64,000 nucleotides of DNA from Salegentibacter salarius. GTDB lineage: Bacteria > Bacteroidota > Bacteroidia > Flavobacteriales > Flavobacteriaceae. Shown one piece after another: positions 1 to 7,985 of the stretch (positions are counted from its first letter, which is position 1; each line of letters starts with the position of its first letter). The stretch is taken from positions 1 through 64,000 of the forward strand of contig NZ_FVZF01000001.1 of NCBI RefSeq assembly GCF_900168265.1. The letters are read 5' to 3'. Made by a program: the position numbers and the translations under genes. The notes beneath the pieces are model-generated. The model had not been told where the DNA came from. It made no database searches and worked only from the letters and a program-made list of their open reading frames with translations.

Positions 1-263
1 TTTTTTAAAAAATCATTCTCCACTTTAAGCTCCCCAATGACTTTAAGAAGCTGGTCTTTCTTTTCCTCTGCTTCCGATTTTTTTGATTTTTCACCCTTGG
101 AAAAAACAGTATCGGCCTCCTTTAGGAAATCGCGTTTCCAGGTGCCTATTTGCTGAGGGGTGATTTCAAATTTTTGTGCAAGCTCCTTGACAGTTTGCCG
201 CTCCTTCAAGGCTTCAAGGACTACTTTCGTTTTAAACTTGGATGTGAATTTTCTTCGTGTCAT
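1..263 (-). CDS. IS3-family transposase OrfA, partial (3' end outside window)
   Basis: Reading leftward from the ATG at 263, the frame is open to the window edge (87 codons). The product starts MTRRKFTSKFKTKVVLEAL and continues with LAQKFEITPQQIGTWKRDFL, the helix-turn-helix of IS3-type OrfA proteins (transposase_8 family), followed by a Lys/Glu-rich coiled-coil segment ending VENDFLKK. In IS3 elements OrfA binds the terminal repeats and is joined to the OrfB integrase by a programmed frameshift. OrfB should lie to the left of position 1 and cannot be judged. Identification rests on the HTH pattern and the small basic start; the subgroup is not determined. Confidence 0.85.
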   Translation of the reverse strand, partial: MTRRKFTSKFKTKVVLEALKERQTVKELAQKFEITPQQIGTWKRDFLKEADTVFSKGEKSKKSEAEEKKDQLLKVIGELKVENDFLK

Positions 264-327
264 AATACAGTAAAATTAAGGTTATTTTTGAACTTAACTT
301 ACTGTCCTAATTTTTGGGGGATGATCA
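1..327 (-). mobile_element. 5' end of an IS3-type insertion sequence
   Basis: The element carries orfA on the minus strand. Read on that strand, a likely terminus starts TGATCATCCCCCAAAAATTA at 327, with the TG start usual in IS3 termini, then about 60 bases before the orfA start. The boundary is inferred: the other terminal repeat and the target duplication lie outside the window. The coding frame at 328-666 has its last upstream stop at 322-324, inside the proposed terminus, which fits an insertion into a gene. Confidence 0.6.
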
Positions 328-666
328 GACTCAACTCAGACCTCTTTCAAGCTATTGACCAAAGTAGACAAAGACGAAATAAAGTTATGGATTAGAGGAA
401 ATAGATTTGGAAGCAAGCAATTGTATTTTCCAACAACTCAGGGAAATGGTAGATACGTAGCTAAAGATTTTTTTGGCCCACAACAAGTTCTAAAAGAAAA
501 TTCAAAAGAGCCATTTCAATTGATGTCAGTAATAACACCAAATAGATCTGAAGACGGTTCAGGATCTTATTGCAGAGTGGCACAATCTGAAATTAATCCG
601 GAGCAGTTCGGAAAGGTTTTTAATATTCCTCATTACTTCTTAATTGAAATAGAATTTACCGAATAA
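328..666 (+). pseudogene. 3' remnant of an unknown gene cut by the IS element
   Basis: The frame is open from the IS boundary to TAA at 664-666 (about 112 codons) and has no ATG near its beginning; the nearest possible initiator is a TTG at 355. The protein is soluble and mixed in composition, with segments NRFGSKQLYFPTTQGNGRY and FNIPHYFLIEIEFTE. I do not recognise the family. Because the frame runs straight into the proposed IS terminus with no start, I read it as the C-terminal part of a gene whose 5' part was displaced. It could be expressed from the TTG, but nothing supports that. Confidence 0.5.
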
Positions 667-716
667 ACTTGTACCACCAAACCTCCCTCTAATAAGCAAT
701 AATTTCAAATAAAAAA

Positions 717-800
717 ATGCGGTTTATACTATTAATCCTTTTAGGTCTATTTTTTATCTCTGTTTCAACTCAGGAATTCCGCTCCAATCCAGGAATATAG
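717..800 (+). pseudogene. 27-codon signal-peptide-like fragment
   Basis: ATG at 717 to TAG at 798 encodes MRFILLILLGLFFISVSTQ followed by eight residues. The first 19 residues look like a lipid-facing signal peptide, but nothing mature follows. It is either the decayed start of an exported protein or a chance frame. Its place between a truncated gene and a gene with an internal stop favours decay. Confidence 0.25.
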
Positions 801-855
801 GCAGCAAATAAATTAAATAGCAAAGTCCGGTTGAAACCTACAAAATCCAAATCTT

Positions 856-1956
856 ATGAAAGCACCCAATTTAATTCTATTTCTTCTTATTCCAATAATC
901 AGTTTTTCTCAAAATTTCAAGCTAAATGGCGAATTTTCAGGTCAAAAAATTGACGAACTTGTTTTAAGATATATTGATATTGATGGGAAACGTATAAGTG
1001 ACACTTTGGAAATAGAAAATAATAAATTTCAAGCTACTGGGAATTTAGAAGGGGTACAGAAAGTTCTTCTAACTGGCAATATACAATCTGGAGGAATGGA
1101 AGATCCTAATCTTGGGTATTTCTTTATTGAACCGGGAAATATAGAGGTACAGGTAGAAGAAGATAATTTTAAAGAAATTAAAATAGTAGGTTCAAACTCG
1201 CAAAAAGAATTCGAGAAAGTTGAAAGTAAAACGAAACCGATACGCCTGAAACTCGATAGTATTTCTAATAATAGATCAGCAAACTCAGTTGATTTACTCA
1301 TTGCGGGTAATGAAAAAATTCAAAAGATAAAATTGAGTTATGCTATTGAAAACCCGGAATCCAGCTTAAGTCCGTATTTTCTTACTTCCTATCAAAGAAG
1401 TATTCCTATGGATTCTGTACAAAACATTTTTAGCTCATTTTCAACTGAAAATAAACAATCAATTTATGGTAAAAACATTCATAGCTTTTTAAAAAAGATG
1501 ATTGTAAAGGTAGATGATGCTGCTCCAGATTTTAATGTAGTTGATATTTCAGGAAATAAATTATCACTTGATTCTTTTAAAGGCAAATACTTACTTATTG
1601 ATTTCTGAGCAGACTGGTGTAAGCCCTGTATTGCGAAATTTCCGGAAGTAAAGGTACTCATTAATGAATATTCTGATAAAGGCCTGGAAGTACTATTTGT
1701 TTCTTTTGATGAAACTGAAGATGACTGGAAAAAAGGTGTAAAAAAGTATGATCTAAATAATTGGGATCACACATTCGTAGGTTTCAAAAATATTGATTCT
1801 AAGGAATCAATAGGATATCAATTTGACATAAAACCCATACCGGCATATATTTTAATAGATACAAATGGAAAAATTATTGGGCGATATGCCTCGGCTTCTA
1901 AAGAAGGTAAAACTCTTATTGACTTAAAAGAAAAATTAGAAACTTTATTAAATTAA
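856..1956 (+). pseudogene. TlpA-like thiol-disulfide protein with in-frame TGA at the active site
   Basis: The frame starts with a Sec signal peptide (MKAPNLILFLLIPIISFSQ), then a domain like the DUF4369 region of Bacteroidetes thioredoxin-like proteins (about residues 20-125), a linker, and a thioredoxin/AhpC-TSA fold starting near residue 220 (APDFNVVDISGNKLSLDSFK). At 1606-1608 a TGA interrupts LIDF-stop-ADWCKPC. The same frame then continues unbroken with the WCKPC redox site, the cis-Pro loop KPIPAYILID and a normal end at 1954-1956. The family has Trp at this place (DFWATWC), so a single TGG to TGA change explains it. Total length would be 366 residues, normal for the family. All other signs are of a recently working gene. 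Without readthrough, the 250-residue product lacks the redox centre. Confidence 0.85.
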
Positions 1957-1973
1957 AGGACTTAAAGTTATGA

Positions 1974-2384
1974 ATGAGCAAATTAATAGTAAATAGAAGG
2001 TCTGAATGGGCTAATCGAGCAAGAGCCATCGGGTTATATCTTGATGGACAGAAAATCGGTACAATCAAAAATGGCGAATCGAAGGAATTTGACCTGAAAC
2101 CGGGCAACTATGAGCTAAAGGCCAAAATTGACTGGTGCGGGAGCCAGGTAAATGATTTTGAAATTAAAGAGAATGAGGATACAAAAATTGAATTAACTGG
2201 TTTTAGTAAAAATAAGTGGATTCTGCCGTTATTAATTATAATTCAAATAAGCCTACTTATTTTATCCACCTATTTTGAGGTCCCTGATGTTATAATGATC
2301 ACATTTTCAACATGTGTATTAATTTATATTCTTTTCCCAATAAGCTTCGGCCGAAACTATTATTTAAAGCTTAATGAGATCTAA
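1974..2384 (+). CDS. Small two-TM protein with N-terminal beta domain, unknown function
   Basis: 136 residues. Residues 1-75 look like a compact beta-rich domain (IGLYLDGQKIGTIKNGESKE, then LKPGNYELKAKIDWCGS), resembling PEGA-type surface domains in which a short gly/pro-rich repeat presents beta strands. Two hydrophobic stretches follow at about 82-100 and 106-124, then a short polar tail. The gene starts 17 bases after the pseudogene stop and heads a series of small membrane-protein genes on the same strand. No enzyme motif is visible. The role is unknown. Confidence 0.65.
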   Translation: MSKLIVNRRSEWANRARAIGLYLDGQKIGTIKNGESKEFDLKPGNYELKAKIDWCGSQVNDFEIKENEDTKIELTGFSKNKWILPLLIIIQISLLILSTYFEVPDVIMITFSTCVLIYILFPISFGRNYYLKLNEI

Positions 2385-2413
2385 CAGATAAATTTTTATT
2401 AGGAAAAGAAGCT

Positions 2414-2569
2414 ATGAATAAAATAAGGATTATTGGTTTAATAATATTCGTAATTGGAATTATTGTATTCCTTTTTATGGAATGGGAGATAGTAAGGATG
2501 GCTGCAGCTACACTTGTAGGACTTGGAGTTGGCTTACTATTAACCGGTGGTTTGAAAATCAGTAAATAA
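2414..2569 (+). CDS. 51-residue membrane protein, paralogue of the gene at 2810
   Basis: ATG at 2414, preceded by GAAAAGAAG, to TAA at 2567. It starts MNKIRIIGLIIFVIGIIVF and has a second hydrophobic, glycine-rich helix (ATLVGLGVGLLLTGG) ending KISK. Layout is TM helix, short acidic turn (MEWEI), TM helix, basic end. Its first six residues and its exact length match the gene at 2810-2965, so the two look like duplicates. Small two-helix proteins of this type are common beside stress and transport genes in Flavobacteria, but their function is not established. Confidence 0.6.
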   Translation: MNKIRIIGLIIFVIGIIVFLFMEWEIVRMAAATLVGLGVGLLLTGGLKISK

Positions 2570-2603
2570 GAAGTAAAATAAAAATTAAGGTAGAAATATG
2601 TGA

Positions 2604-2768
2604 ATAAAGGTTTTAGCTTATATTGTTTTGTTTGCTGGCATAGGGCTCTTAATATGGAATATTTTTCATCTGAATTTTGATAAACCCGAAAAAGTTTCAA
2701 TAATGATTATTATTTCAAATATTTTAATTATTGTAGCGATGATTCTCACGATAATCGGTCAGAAGTAA
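2604..2768 (+). pseudogene. Small two-TM protein frame whose ATG is followed at once by TGA
   Basis: The open stretch IKVLAYIVLFAGIGLLIWNI continues with a second helix (MIIISNILIIVAMILTIIG) and stops at 2766-2768. In the same frame an ATG at 2598 is followed directly by TGA at 2601, so the natural start seems broken. The only other initiators in frame are a TTG at 2628 and internal ATGs. Size, spacing and hydrophobicity match its neighbours, so this is probably a sibling gene that lost its start. Translation from TTG 2628 would still give one and a half helices. Confidence 0.45.
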
Positions 2769-2809
2769 AACCAAAAATTAACTAGATCAATACCAAACTT
2801 GAAAATTAG

Positions 2810-2965
2810 ATGAATAAAATTAGAATAACCGGTATCGCGATACTGCTTTTTACATTTGTATCGAGATATTATTTGGAAACCGATGCTTACGATTTCTGGT
2901 ACGGTGCTGCAGGCGGAGTAGGAGGAATGCTGGCCATAATTGGGAGAATTAAAAGACCAGCGTGA
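2810..2965 (+). CDS. 51-residue membrane protein, paralogue of the gene at 2414
   Basis: ATG at 2810 to TGA at 2963. It starts MNKIRITGIAILLFTFVSRY, has a polar aromatic turn (ETDAYDFWYG) and a glycine-rich second helix (AAGGVGGMLAIIG), and ends RIKRPA. It shares start motif, length and helix layout with 2414-2569. The stop lies 22 bases from the convergent end of the large UvrA-like gene. Function unknown. Confidence 0.6.
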   Translation: MNKIRITGIAILLFTFVSRYYLETDAYDFWYGAAGGVGGMLAIIGRIKRPA

Positions 2966-2987
2966 GAATACTTTTTTAATTAGAAAT

Positions 2988-5900
2988 TCATTCCAAAACT
3001 ACGCCAACTCCAACCTTACCCAGCAAATACGGGTTATGATCAATAATGAGAATATCATTGGCTTTGCCCAGTTTTTTGAGTATAGCATATAATAGATCTA
3101 TATCGGCATAATGAAGTCCTGTGCTGGGTTCGTCTAAAATATAAAGCACATCGTTAGCTTTAGCCTGTAGCCAATTCAACAATAATAATCGTTGTTTCTC
3201 CCCGGAAGAAAGTGATTGCACCGGCTGGTCTAATCTAAGATGCGCCAACCCGATTTCCTCTAAATGATCCAGGAAGTCCTGGGTTTTAGGATTTACAGTA
3301 AGCTTATTCAGCCATTCTTTTAATTCTATGATATTTAGGGCAAGTACTTCTGCTATATTTTTCTTTTCAACAGAATGAGCCAATATATGCGCCTGATAGC
3401 GTTGCCCTTTACATACTTCACATTTTTCAATGGCATTGGCTGCAATATCAAGACTGGTCTCCACATAGCCTTTTCCTTTACAGTTTGGGCACTGACTGCT
3501 CTTAGTTTTATAGGAGAATTCTTTAGCTTTTAGGCCGGTTTCAGCTGAAAATATTTTACTTACGTCTTTTAAAATATCCAGGTAGGAAATCAATAAAGTG
3601 GCCGCGTGAGTATTAAGTTTTTTAGGCTCAAAATAATGCACGCCTGAATAATTTTTTGGGAAATTTATGCTCTTACAATTCACCGGCTGTCCGGTCTCAA
3701 TGCTGGGCACCAGGATATCTTTCACCAGGGTAGTTTTCCCAATACCAGATTTTCCTGTTAGTGCAGTAATGCCCCCAATAGGCAGGGATAATGAATCCCT
3801 TACAAAAGTATGCCTGGCTAGGTTACTAAAACTAATGTACTTTTTCCCTTCTTTAAGTTTTATCGTTTGGGTAGGTGCTTTCAAAAATGGGTGGCAATCG
3901 GCTTGTTGCAATAAACCTTCGGTGCTGCCTTCATAAGTGATATAGCCACCTAAATTGCCGGCTTTAGGTCCAATTTGTACTATATGATCTGCCTCATGTA
4001 TGATGGCCTTGTTGTGTTCAATGACCACAACCGTATTTCCTTTTTCAATAAGCTCTTTTAAGATTTGAATCAGATCCGGAATATTATCATTAGACAAACC
4101 AGCTGAAGGTTCATCTAACAAATAGGTGATGCCTTTAAGCGGACTATTTAATTGTTTGATAAGCTCTACCCTTTGATTTTCTCCACCTGAAAGTGTAGGC
4201 GATTTTCGGTTTAGTTGCAGGTAATCAATATGTAATTGCTTCGCTCTAAGAATAGTGTTAATTAAATGGGGTTCAATCTTGGTGAGTAGTTTTCCATCTA
4301 CATCTTTCCTAGTGGCATTTTCTGCTAGCCATAGATCAAGCTCTTTAAAATCCATTGATTTAATTTCGTGAATGGATTTTCCCGCTATTTCAAAAGCTAA
4401 TCGTTCGGGTTTTAATCCACTTCCCTCACAATGGCTACATTCTCTATGAGAAAAAAGGGTAGTTAGCTGACTTATATTTTTATTCTTTCGGGTCTTGAAA
4501 TATTCGTCTTGCAAATAGTGGTAGAGGCCTTCCCATTTCATACTTAAGGCTTGCTTACCTTCCCTTGTCTTAGTTTTGTATAGCCAATTGGCTTTCCATA
4601 CCTTTTCACCTGCTCCGTTCAGTAATATTTCTTTGTGCGAATTGCTCAGTTCTTCAAAAGGGGTTTCCAGAGTAAAACCATATTCTTTACCAACTTCTTT
4701 TAAGATCGCCATATGCTTCCCTGCCGGATTGCCGTAATACCCTATTACTTTATTGTGTGCGAAAAGTCCCTGAGCAATGCTTTTATTTTCATCCAGAACA
4801 AGTTTGTTGAGATCGGGTAGCAGTTCTTCGCCAATGCCTTCACAAACCGCACATTTTCCTAATTCGTGATTATTAGAAAAATGACTGGCTGATAATTCTT
4901 GTCCTCCATACTGCGCCTTTCTGGAAAAGGCAAAGCGTAAAATTTTATCAATTCCCGTTTGCTTTGCAATATCTGAACGTTGAGAATAATTCTTTTGCTT
5001 TCTGGTGATACAAATAGTAGGAGTAAGTCCTTCAATATGATTAACCTCTAACTGAAAATTCACGCCCACTCTTGACTGCTGATAACTTGAAAACTGTTTG
5101 GTCATTTCTTGTAGCCCAAAACCGTGCAGCGTATCAATTACCAATGAAGATTTCCCGGAACCGGAAATTCCAGTGACTACCGTTAATTGATGCTTGGGCA
5201 AATCTAAGTTTAGATCTTTTAGAGAATGCGTACGCGCACCCTGAATGGAAATTTTATCCCTTTGCTGTAGGGGCTCTTCTTTCACTTTAATAGGTTGAAC
5301 TTCCAGCGCATTGTCCACTAAGGCATCACATTGAGATTGAAAAAGGGAATGATTTTCAAAACAGATAATGCCTGCAGTTTGTTGCTTGAGTTGGTGCAAT
5401 GCATCCAGCAACTGACTCACATTTTTCTGATGCAATCCTATACTGGGTTCTTCAAGTAAGAGGAGCGTCTTTTTTGATTTTTTGGTGAAATGTTTAGTGA
5501 GTTTAATACGCTGCGCCTCGCCACCTGATAAGGTATTGGAGGGCTGTCCCAGTTTGATATAGCCAAGTCCTAATTTCAGCATTAAAGACAGAATTTCTTT
5601 GATTTTCTTTTCCTCGGAAAAGAAATCATAAGCTTCTTCAATACTTAGATTATAGAGATCTGCAATATTCTTTTCATTCCAATGAACACGAAGTACTTCC
5701 GGCTTAAAACGTTTGCGATTACAGGTAGGACAAACCTGGTTGATACTACCAAGTGCACTCATAGAGAGGGTGATTACGCCAGCCCCTTCACAGGCTTCAC
5801 ATCTACCGGTTTTGTTATTAAATGAAAAGGCTCCTTTGGATAAATTCGATGTTTTCGCTTCAGGAGTTTTTGCTAGTAAATCCCTTATTTTATCTGCTAA

Positions 5901-7484
5901 GCCTGTATATGTAGCCGGGTTACTTCTAGGAGTTTTACCTATAGGTTGATCGTTTACAGTAAGAAGATTTAGATTTTCCTCCTCAGAAAGTTGGGTAATG
6001 CTTTCAATAATTTGAGGCGTTTTGCGGCTCACAACTGTTAGCTCCATGTTGCCTGGTTGAAAGGCTTCCACCGAGACCTTTTTTGGTTGGTTTTTAGATG
6101 ATTTATCATTTCCGGCTTCTTTCAATGCCTTTAAAGTTGGGCTACTTAGTTCTTTTGCATTTAGAAAATTATTGATGGGACCGTTAAAAACCACTTCGCC
6201 GCCGTGTATCCCCGCTTCGGGGCCTAGTTCTACTATCCAATCTGCCGACTTTATAAAATCTAAGTCGTGCTCCACCACCATAACCGTATTTCCCCGGCGA
6301 ATGAGTCGGTTTAGAATATGAAGCAGATATTTTTGATAATCTTTAGACAAACCGATGGAAGGTTCATCGAATACATATAAAATACCTTGCAGCTTACTAT
6401 TTACCTGGTTAATGAGTTTGATTCTTTGCCCATCACCAGAGGAAATCTCCATACTTGGTGTGCTTAGCCGGTATTCTTCCATACCCAGCCTAATCAAGTC
6501 ATATAATTGAGTGCAGATCTTATCTACCAAAACTTGTTCTCCGGTTGTGAATTGCTGAAACTTCAGTTTTTCATATAATTCGCTTAAGGAAAGCTCCATC
6601 CATTCTTGAAAATTAAGTCCTTTCCACTTATATTTTAAATGTTCTGCTTTAATGCGCGCACCTTTACAATCAGGGCAAATTTTGGAGCTGGCAAATTTTA
6701 AGATATTAGGATTTCTATCACGTCTTAAAATATCCTGCATAATAGGAAGCATTCCTTTATAGAATCCTTCTTCACGAGGCTTGGCTTTAATTCCTTTCCA
6801 CCTAAGCCTAGACTCCAGGCCGTGTTTACCAAAAAATACTTTGAGGCGATCACTTCCGTTTAAAACCACGTCTTGTTGCTCTTCTGTGAGTTCCTTCCAG
6901 GGTATATCTACATTAAAACCGTGCGTCTCACACACTTTATTTAATTCCTCTACGGTTATTTGGGAATAGACGATATAGCCATTGGGCAGGGTAGTGGTAA
7001 TCGCCCCTTCTCTAAGCGTCTTATTTTTATCTCCTACTAATTTGTTAAGGTCAATATATTCTGCTTCTCCAATACCACGACATACCTCGCAGGCTCCTCT
7101 AGGGTGATTAAAAGAAAATAGCGACTTACTCATAGTTTCAGCAGCCGAATAGCGGGCAAATAAAATTCTGAAGACAGAAGCAAGCTCAGAGAGCGTTCCA
7201 AAAGTAGTATTGATAGACTGGAAGCGCTTCGATTGTTCTACCTTAATTACCGGGGGAAGGTCTTTTATATCATCTACTTCAGCAGTAGGGATTAACTGAC
7301 TGTTTTGTTGGTTGTATGCAGGGAGACTCTCTAAAAAATATCGGTAACCCTCATTCGCGATAACACCCATTGCAAGGGAAGATTTCCCCGAACCAGATAG
7401 ACCAGTCACTACAATCAATTGATTTTCAGGAATACTTAAATCAATATTTTTGAGATTATTTTGATGGGCATTAATTATGTGCAT
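2988..7484 (-). CDS. Giant UvrA-like ATPase: two fused UvrA2-type units, four ABC modules
   Basis: 1498 residues, against about 940 for UvrA. Unit 1 (about 1-745) and unit 2 (about 755-1498) are each laid out like a compact UvrA-class protein. Walker A motifs are GLSGSGKS (28-35), GISGSGKSS (near 772) and GKSGIGKTT (near 1241). Signature motifs are SSGDGQRIKL (near 346, degenerate), LSGGEAQRIKL (near 649), LSGGENQRVEL (near 1096) and LSSGEKQRLLL (near 1422). Module 2 keeps the UvrA landmark PIGKTPRSNPATYTG and its Q/signature loops, but the Walker A place near 480 reads LTVVSRKTPQ, with no P-loop. CxxC zinc pairs are present in all four modules. UvrA proteins recognise damaged DNA; shorter UvrA2/DrrC relatives are linked to tolerance of DNA-binding drugs. 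The name uvrA is not given, since a normal uvrA is expected elsewhere. Confidence 0.85.
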   Translation of the reverse strand: MHIINAHQNNLKNIDLSIPENQLIVVTGLSGSGKSSLAMGVIANEGYRYFLESLPAYNQQNSQLIPTAEVDDIKDLPPVIKVEQSKRFQSINTTFGTLSELASVFRILFARYSAAETMSKSLFSFNHPRGACEVCRGIGEAEYIDLNKLVGDKNKTLREGAITTTLPNGYIVYSQITVEELNKVCETHGFNVDIPWKELTEEQQDVVLNGSDRLKVFFGKHGLESRLRWKGIKAKPREEGFYKGMLPIMQDILRRDRNPNILKFASSKICPDCKGARIKAEHLKYKWKGLNFQEWMELSLSELYEKLKFQQFTTGEQVLVDKICTQLYDLIRLGMEEYRLSTPSMEISSGDGQRIKLINQVNSKLQGILYVFDEPSIGLSKDYQKYLLHILNRLIRRGNTVMVVEHDLDFIKSADWIVELGPEAGIHGGEVVFNGPINNFLNAKELSSPTLKALKEAGNDKSSKNQPKKVSVEAFQPGNMELTVVSRKTPQIIESITQLSEEENLNLLTVNDQPIGKTPRSNPATYTGLADKIRDLLAKTPEAKTSNLSKGAFSFNNKTGRCEACEGAGVITLSMSALGSINQVCPTCNRKRFKPEVLRVHWNEKNIADLYNLSIEEAYDFFSEEKKIKEILSLMLKLGLGYIKLGQPSNTLSGGEAQRIKLTKHFTKKSKKTLLLLEEPSIGLHQKNVSQLLDALHQLKQQTAGIICFENHSLFQSQCDALVDNALEVQPIKVKEEPLQQRDKISIQGARTHSLKDLNLDLPKHQLTVVTGISGSGKSSLVIDTLHGFGLQEMTKQFSSYQQSRVGVNFQLEVNHIEGLTPTICITRKQKNYSQRSDIAKQTGIDKILRFAFSRKAQYGGQELSASHFSNNHELGKCAVCEGIGEELLPDLNKLVLDENKSIAQGLFAHNKVIGYYGNPAGKHMAILKEVGKEYGFTLETPFEELSNSHKEILLNGAGEKVWKANWLYKTKTREGKQALSMKWEGLYHYLQDEYFKTRKNKNISQLTTLFSHRECSHCEGSGLKPERLAFEIAGKSIHEIKSMDFKELDLWLAENATRKDVDGKLLTKIEPHLINTILRAKQLHIDYLQLNRKSPTLSGGENQRVELIKQLNSPLKGITYLLDEPSAGLSNDNIPDLIQILKELIEKGNTVVVIEHNKAIIHEADHIVQIGPKAGNLGGYITYEGSTEGLLQQADCHPFLKAPTQTIKLKEGKKYISFSNLARHTFVRDSLSLPIGGITALTGKSGIGKTTLVKDILVPSIETGQPVNCKSINFPKNYSGVHYFEPKKLNTHAATLLISYLDILKDVSKIFSAETGLKAKEFSYKTKSSQCPNCKGKGYVETSLDIAANAIEKCEVCKGQRYQAHILAHSVEKKNIAEVLALNIIELKEWLNKLTVNPKTQDFLDHLEEIGLAHLRLDQPVQSLSSGEKQRLLLLNWLQAKANDVLYILDEPSTGLHYADIDLLYAILKKLGKANDILIIDHNPYLLGKVGVGVVLE

Positions 7485-7666
7485 AAAGGCTTACTGTTTC
7501 TCTTTTAAAAAAAATAAATATAGAAAGATATTAAGGCTTAGAAGGGGTTTTTCGGGAAAACAAAGCATAAAATTTCTCTTGTGTCCAGATGAATAAAACA
7601 ATGGTTGATTAACGATAGTTTATCGGTGTAAGACAATGTTTGTTATATATTTATATAAAAAAGAAA

Positions 7667-7849
7667 ATGTTCGGATTATTCATGAAAAAGTCAGAAGTTG
7701 AAAAGCTGGAAGTGAAATACAAAAAGCTTCTGGAGGAAGCTCATCAACTCTCCACTACTAATCGTAGTAAAAGTGATGAAAAAATGTATGAAGCAAATGA
7801 GGTTTTAAAACAAATCGATCTGATTAAAAAATCGGAAGAAGCTAAATAA
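7667..7849 (+). CDS. Lacal_2735 family small protein
   Basis: 60 residues starting MFGLFMKKSEVEKLEVKYKK, then LLEEAHQLSTTNRSKSDEKM, ending in a charged helix. This is the pattern of the short Lacal_2735 family of Flavobacteria: MFGLF start, basic and acidic amphipathic helix, LS-(T/K)-NR-KSDEK core. The whole protein is predicted helical and soluble. An in-frame TTG at 7640 would add MLYIYIKKK; the ATG at 7667 is preferred because the family starts there. It is followed by a strong hairpin terminator. Function unknown. Confidence 0.8.
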   Translation: MFGLFMKKSEVEKLEVKYKKLLEEAHQLSTTNRSKSDEKMYEANEVLKQIDLIKKSEEAK

Positions 7850-7930
7850 TGAATTTTGAGATTTTAGGATATTTTCTTAAAAATAGAAATTCAGTATTCG
7901 TTTTTCGGAATTTATCTTTTTACATACAAT

Positions 7931-7961
7931 AAAAAAGGGAAGCTAAAAACTTCCCTTTTTC
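7931..7961. terminator. Bidirectional intrinsic terminator
   Basis: AAAAAAGGGAAG, a CTAAAAA loop region and CTTCCCTTTTT form a perfect hairpin with A-tract and T-tract on either side. It lies between convergent genes (small protein ending 7849 and the glycosyltransferase ending 7986), so it can serve both. Confidence 0.85.
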
Positions 7962-7985
7962 TATTTTAATATAAATCTTCTATGA

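Noticed and set aside
150-395. 81-codon plus-strand frame over the IS end
   Set aside because: It is antisense to the OrfA frame and crosses the IS boundary; the protein has no family pattern.
1606-1608. Selenocysteine at the TGA
   Set aside because: The family residue here is Trp, both active-site Cys codons remain, and no selenium genes are in view.
2988-7484. Standard uvrA
   Set aside because: Far too long, with four ABC modules and a lost P-loop in module 2; the housekeeping name would mislead.
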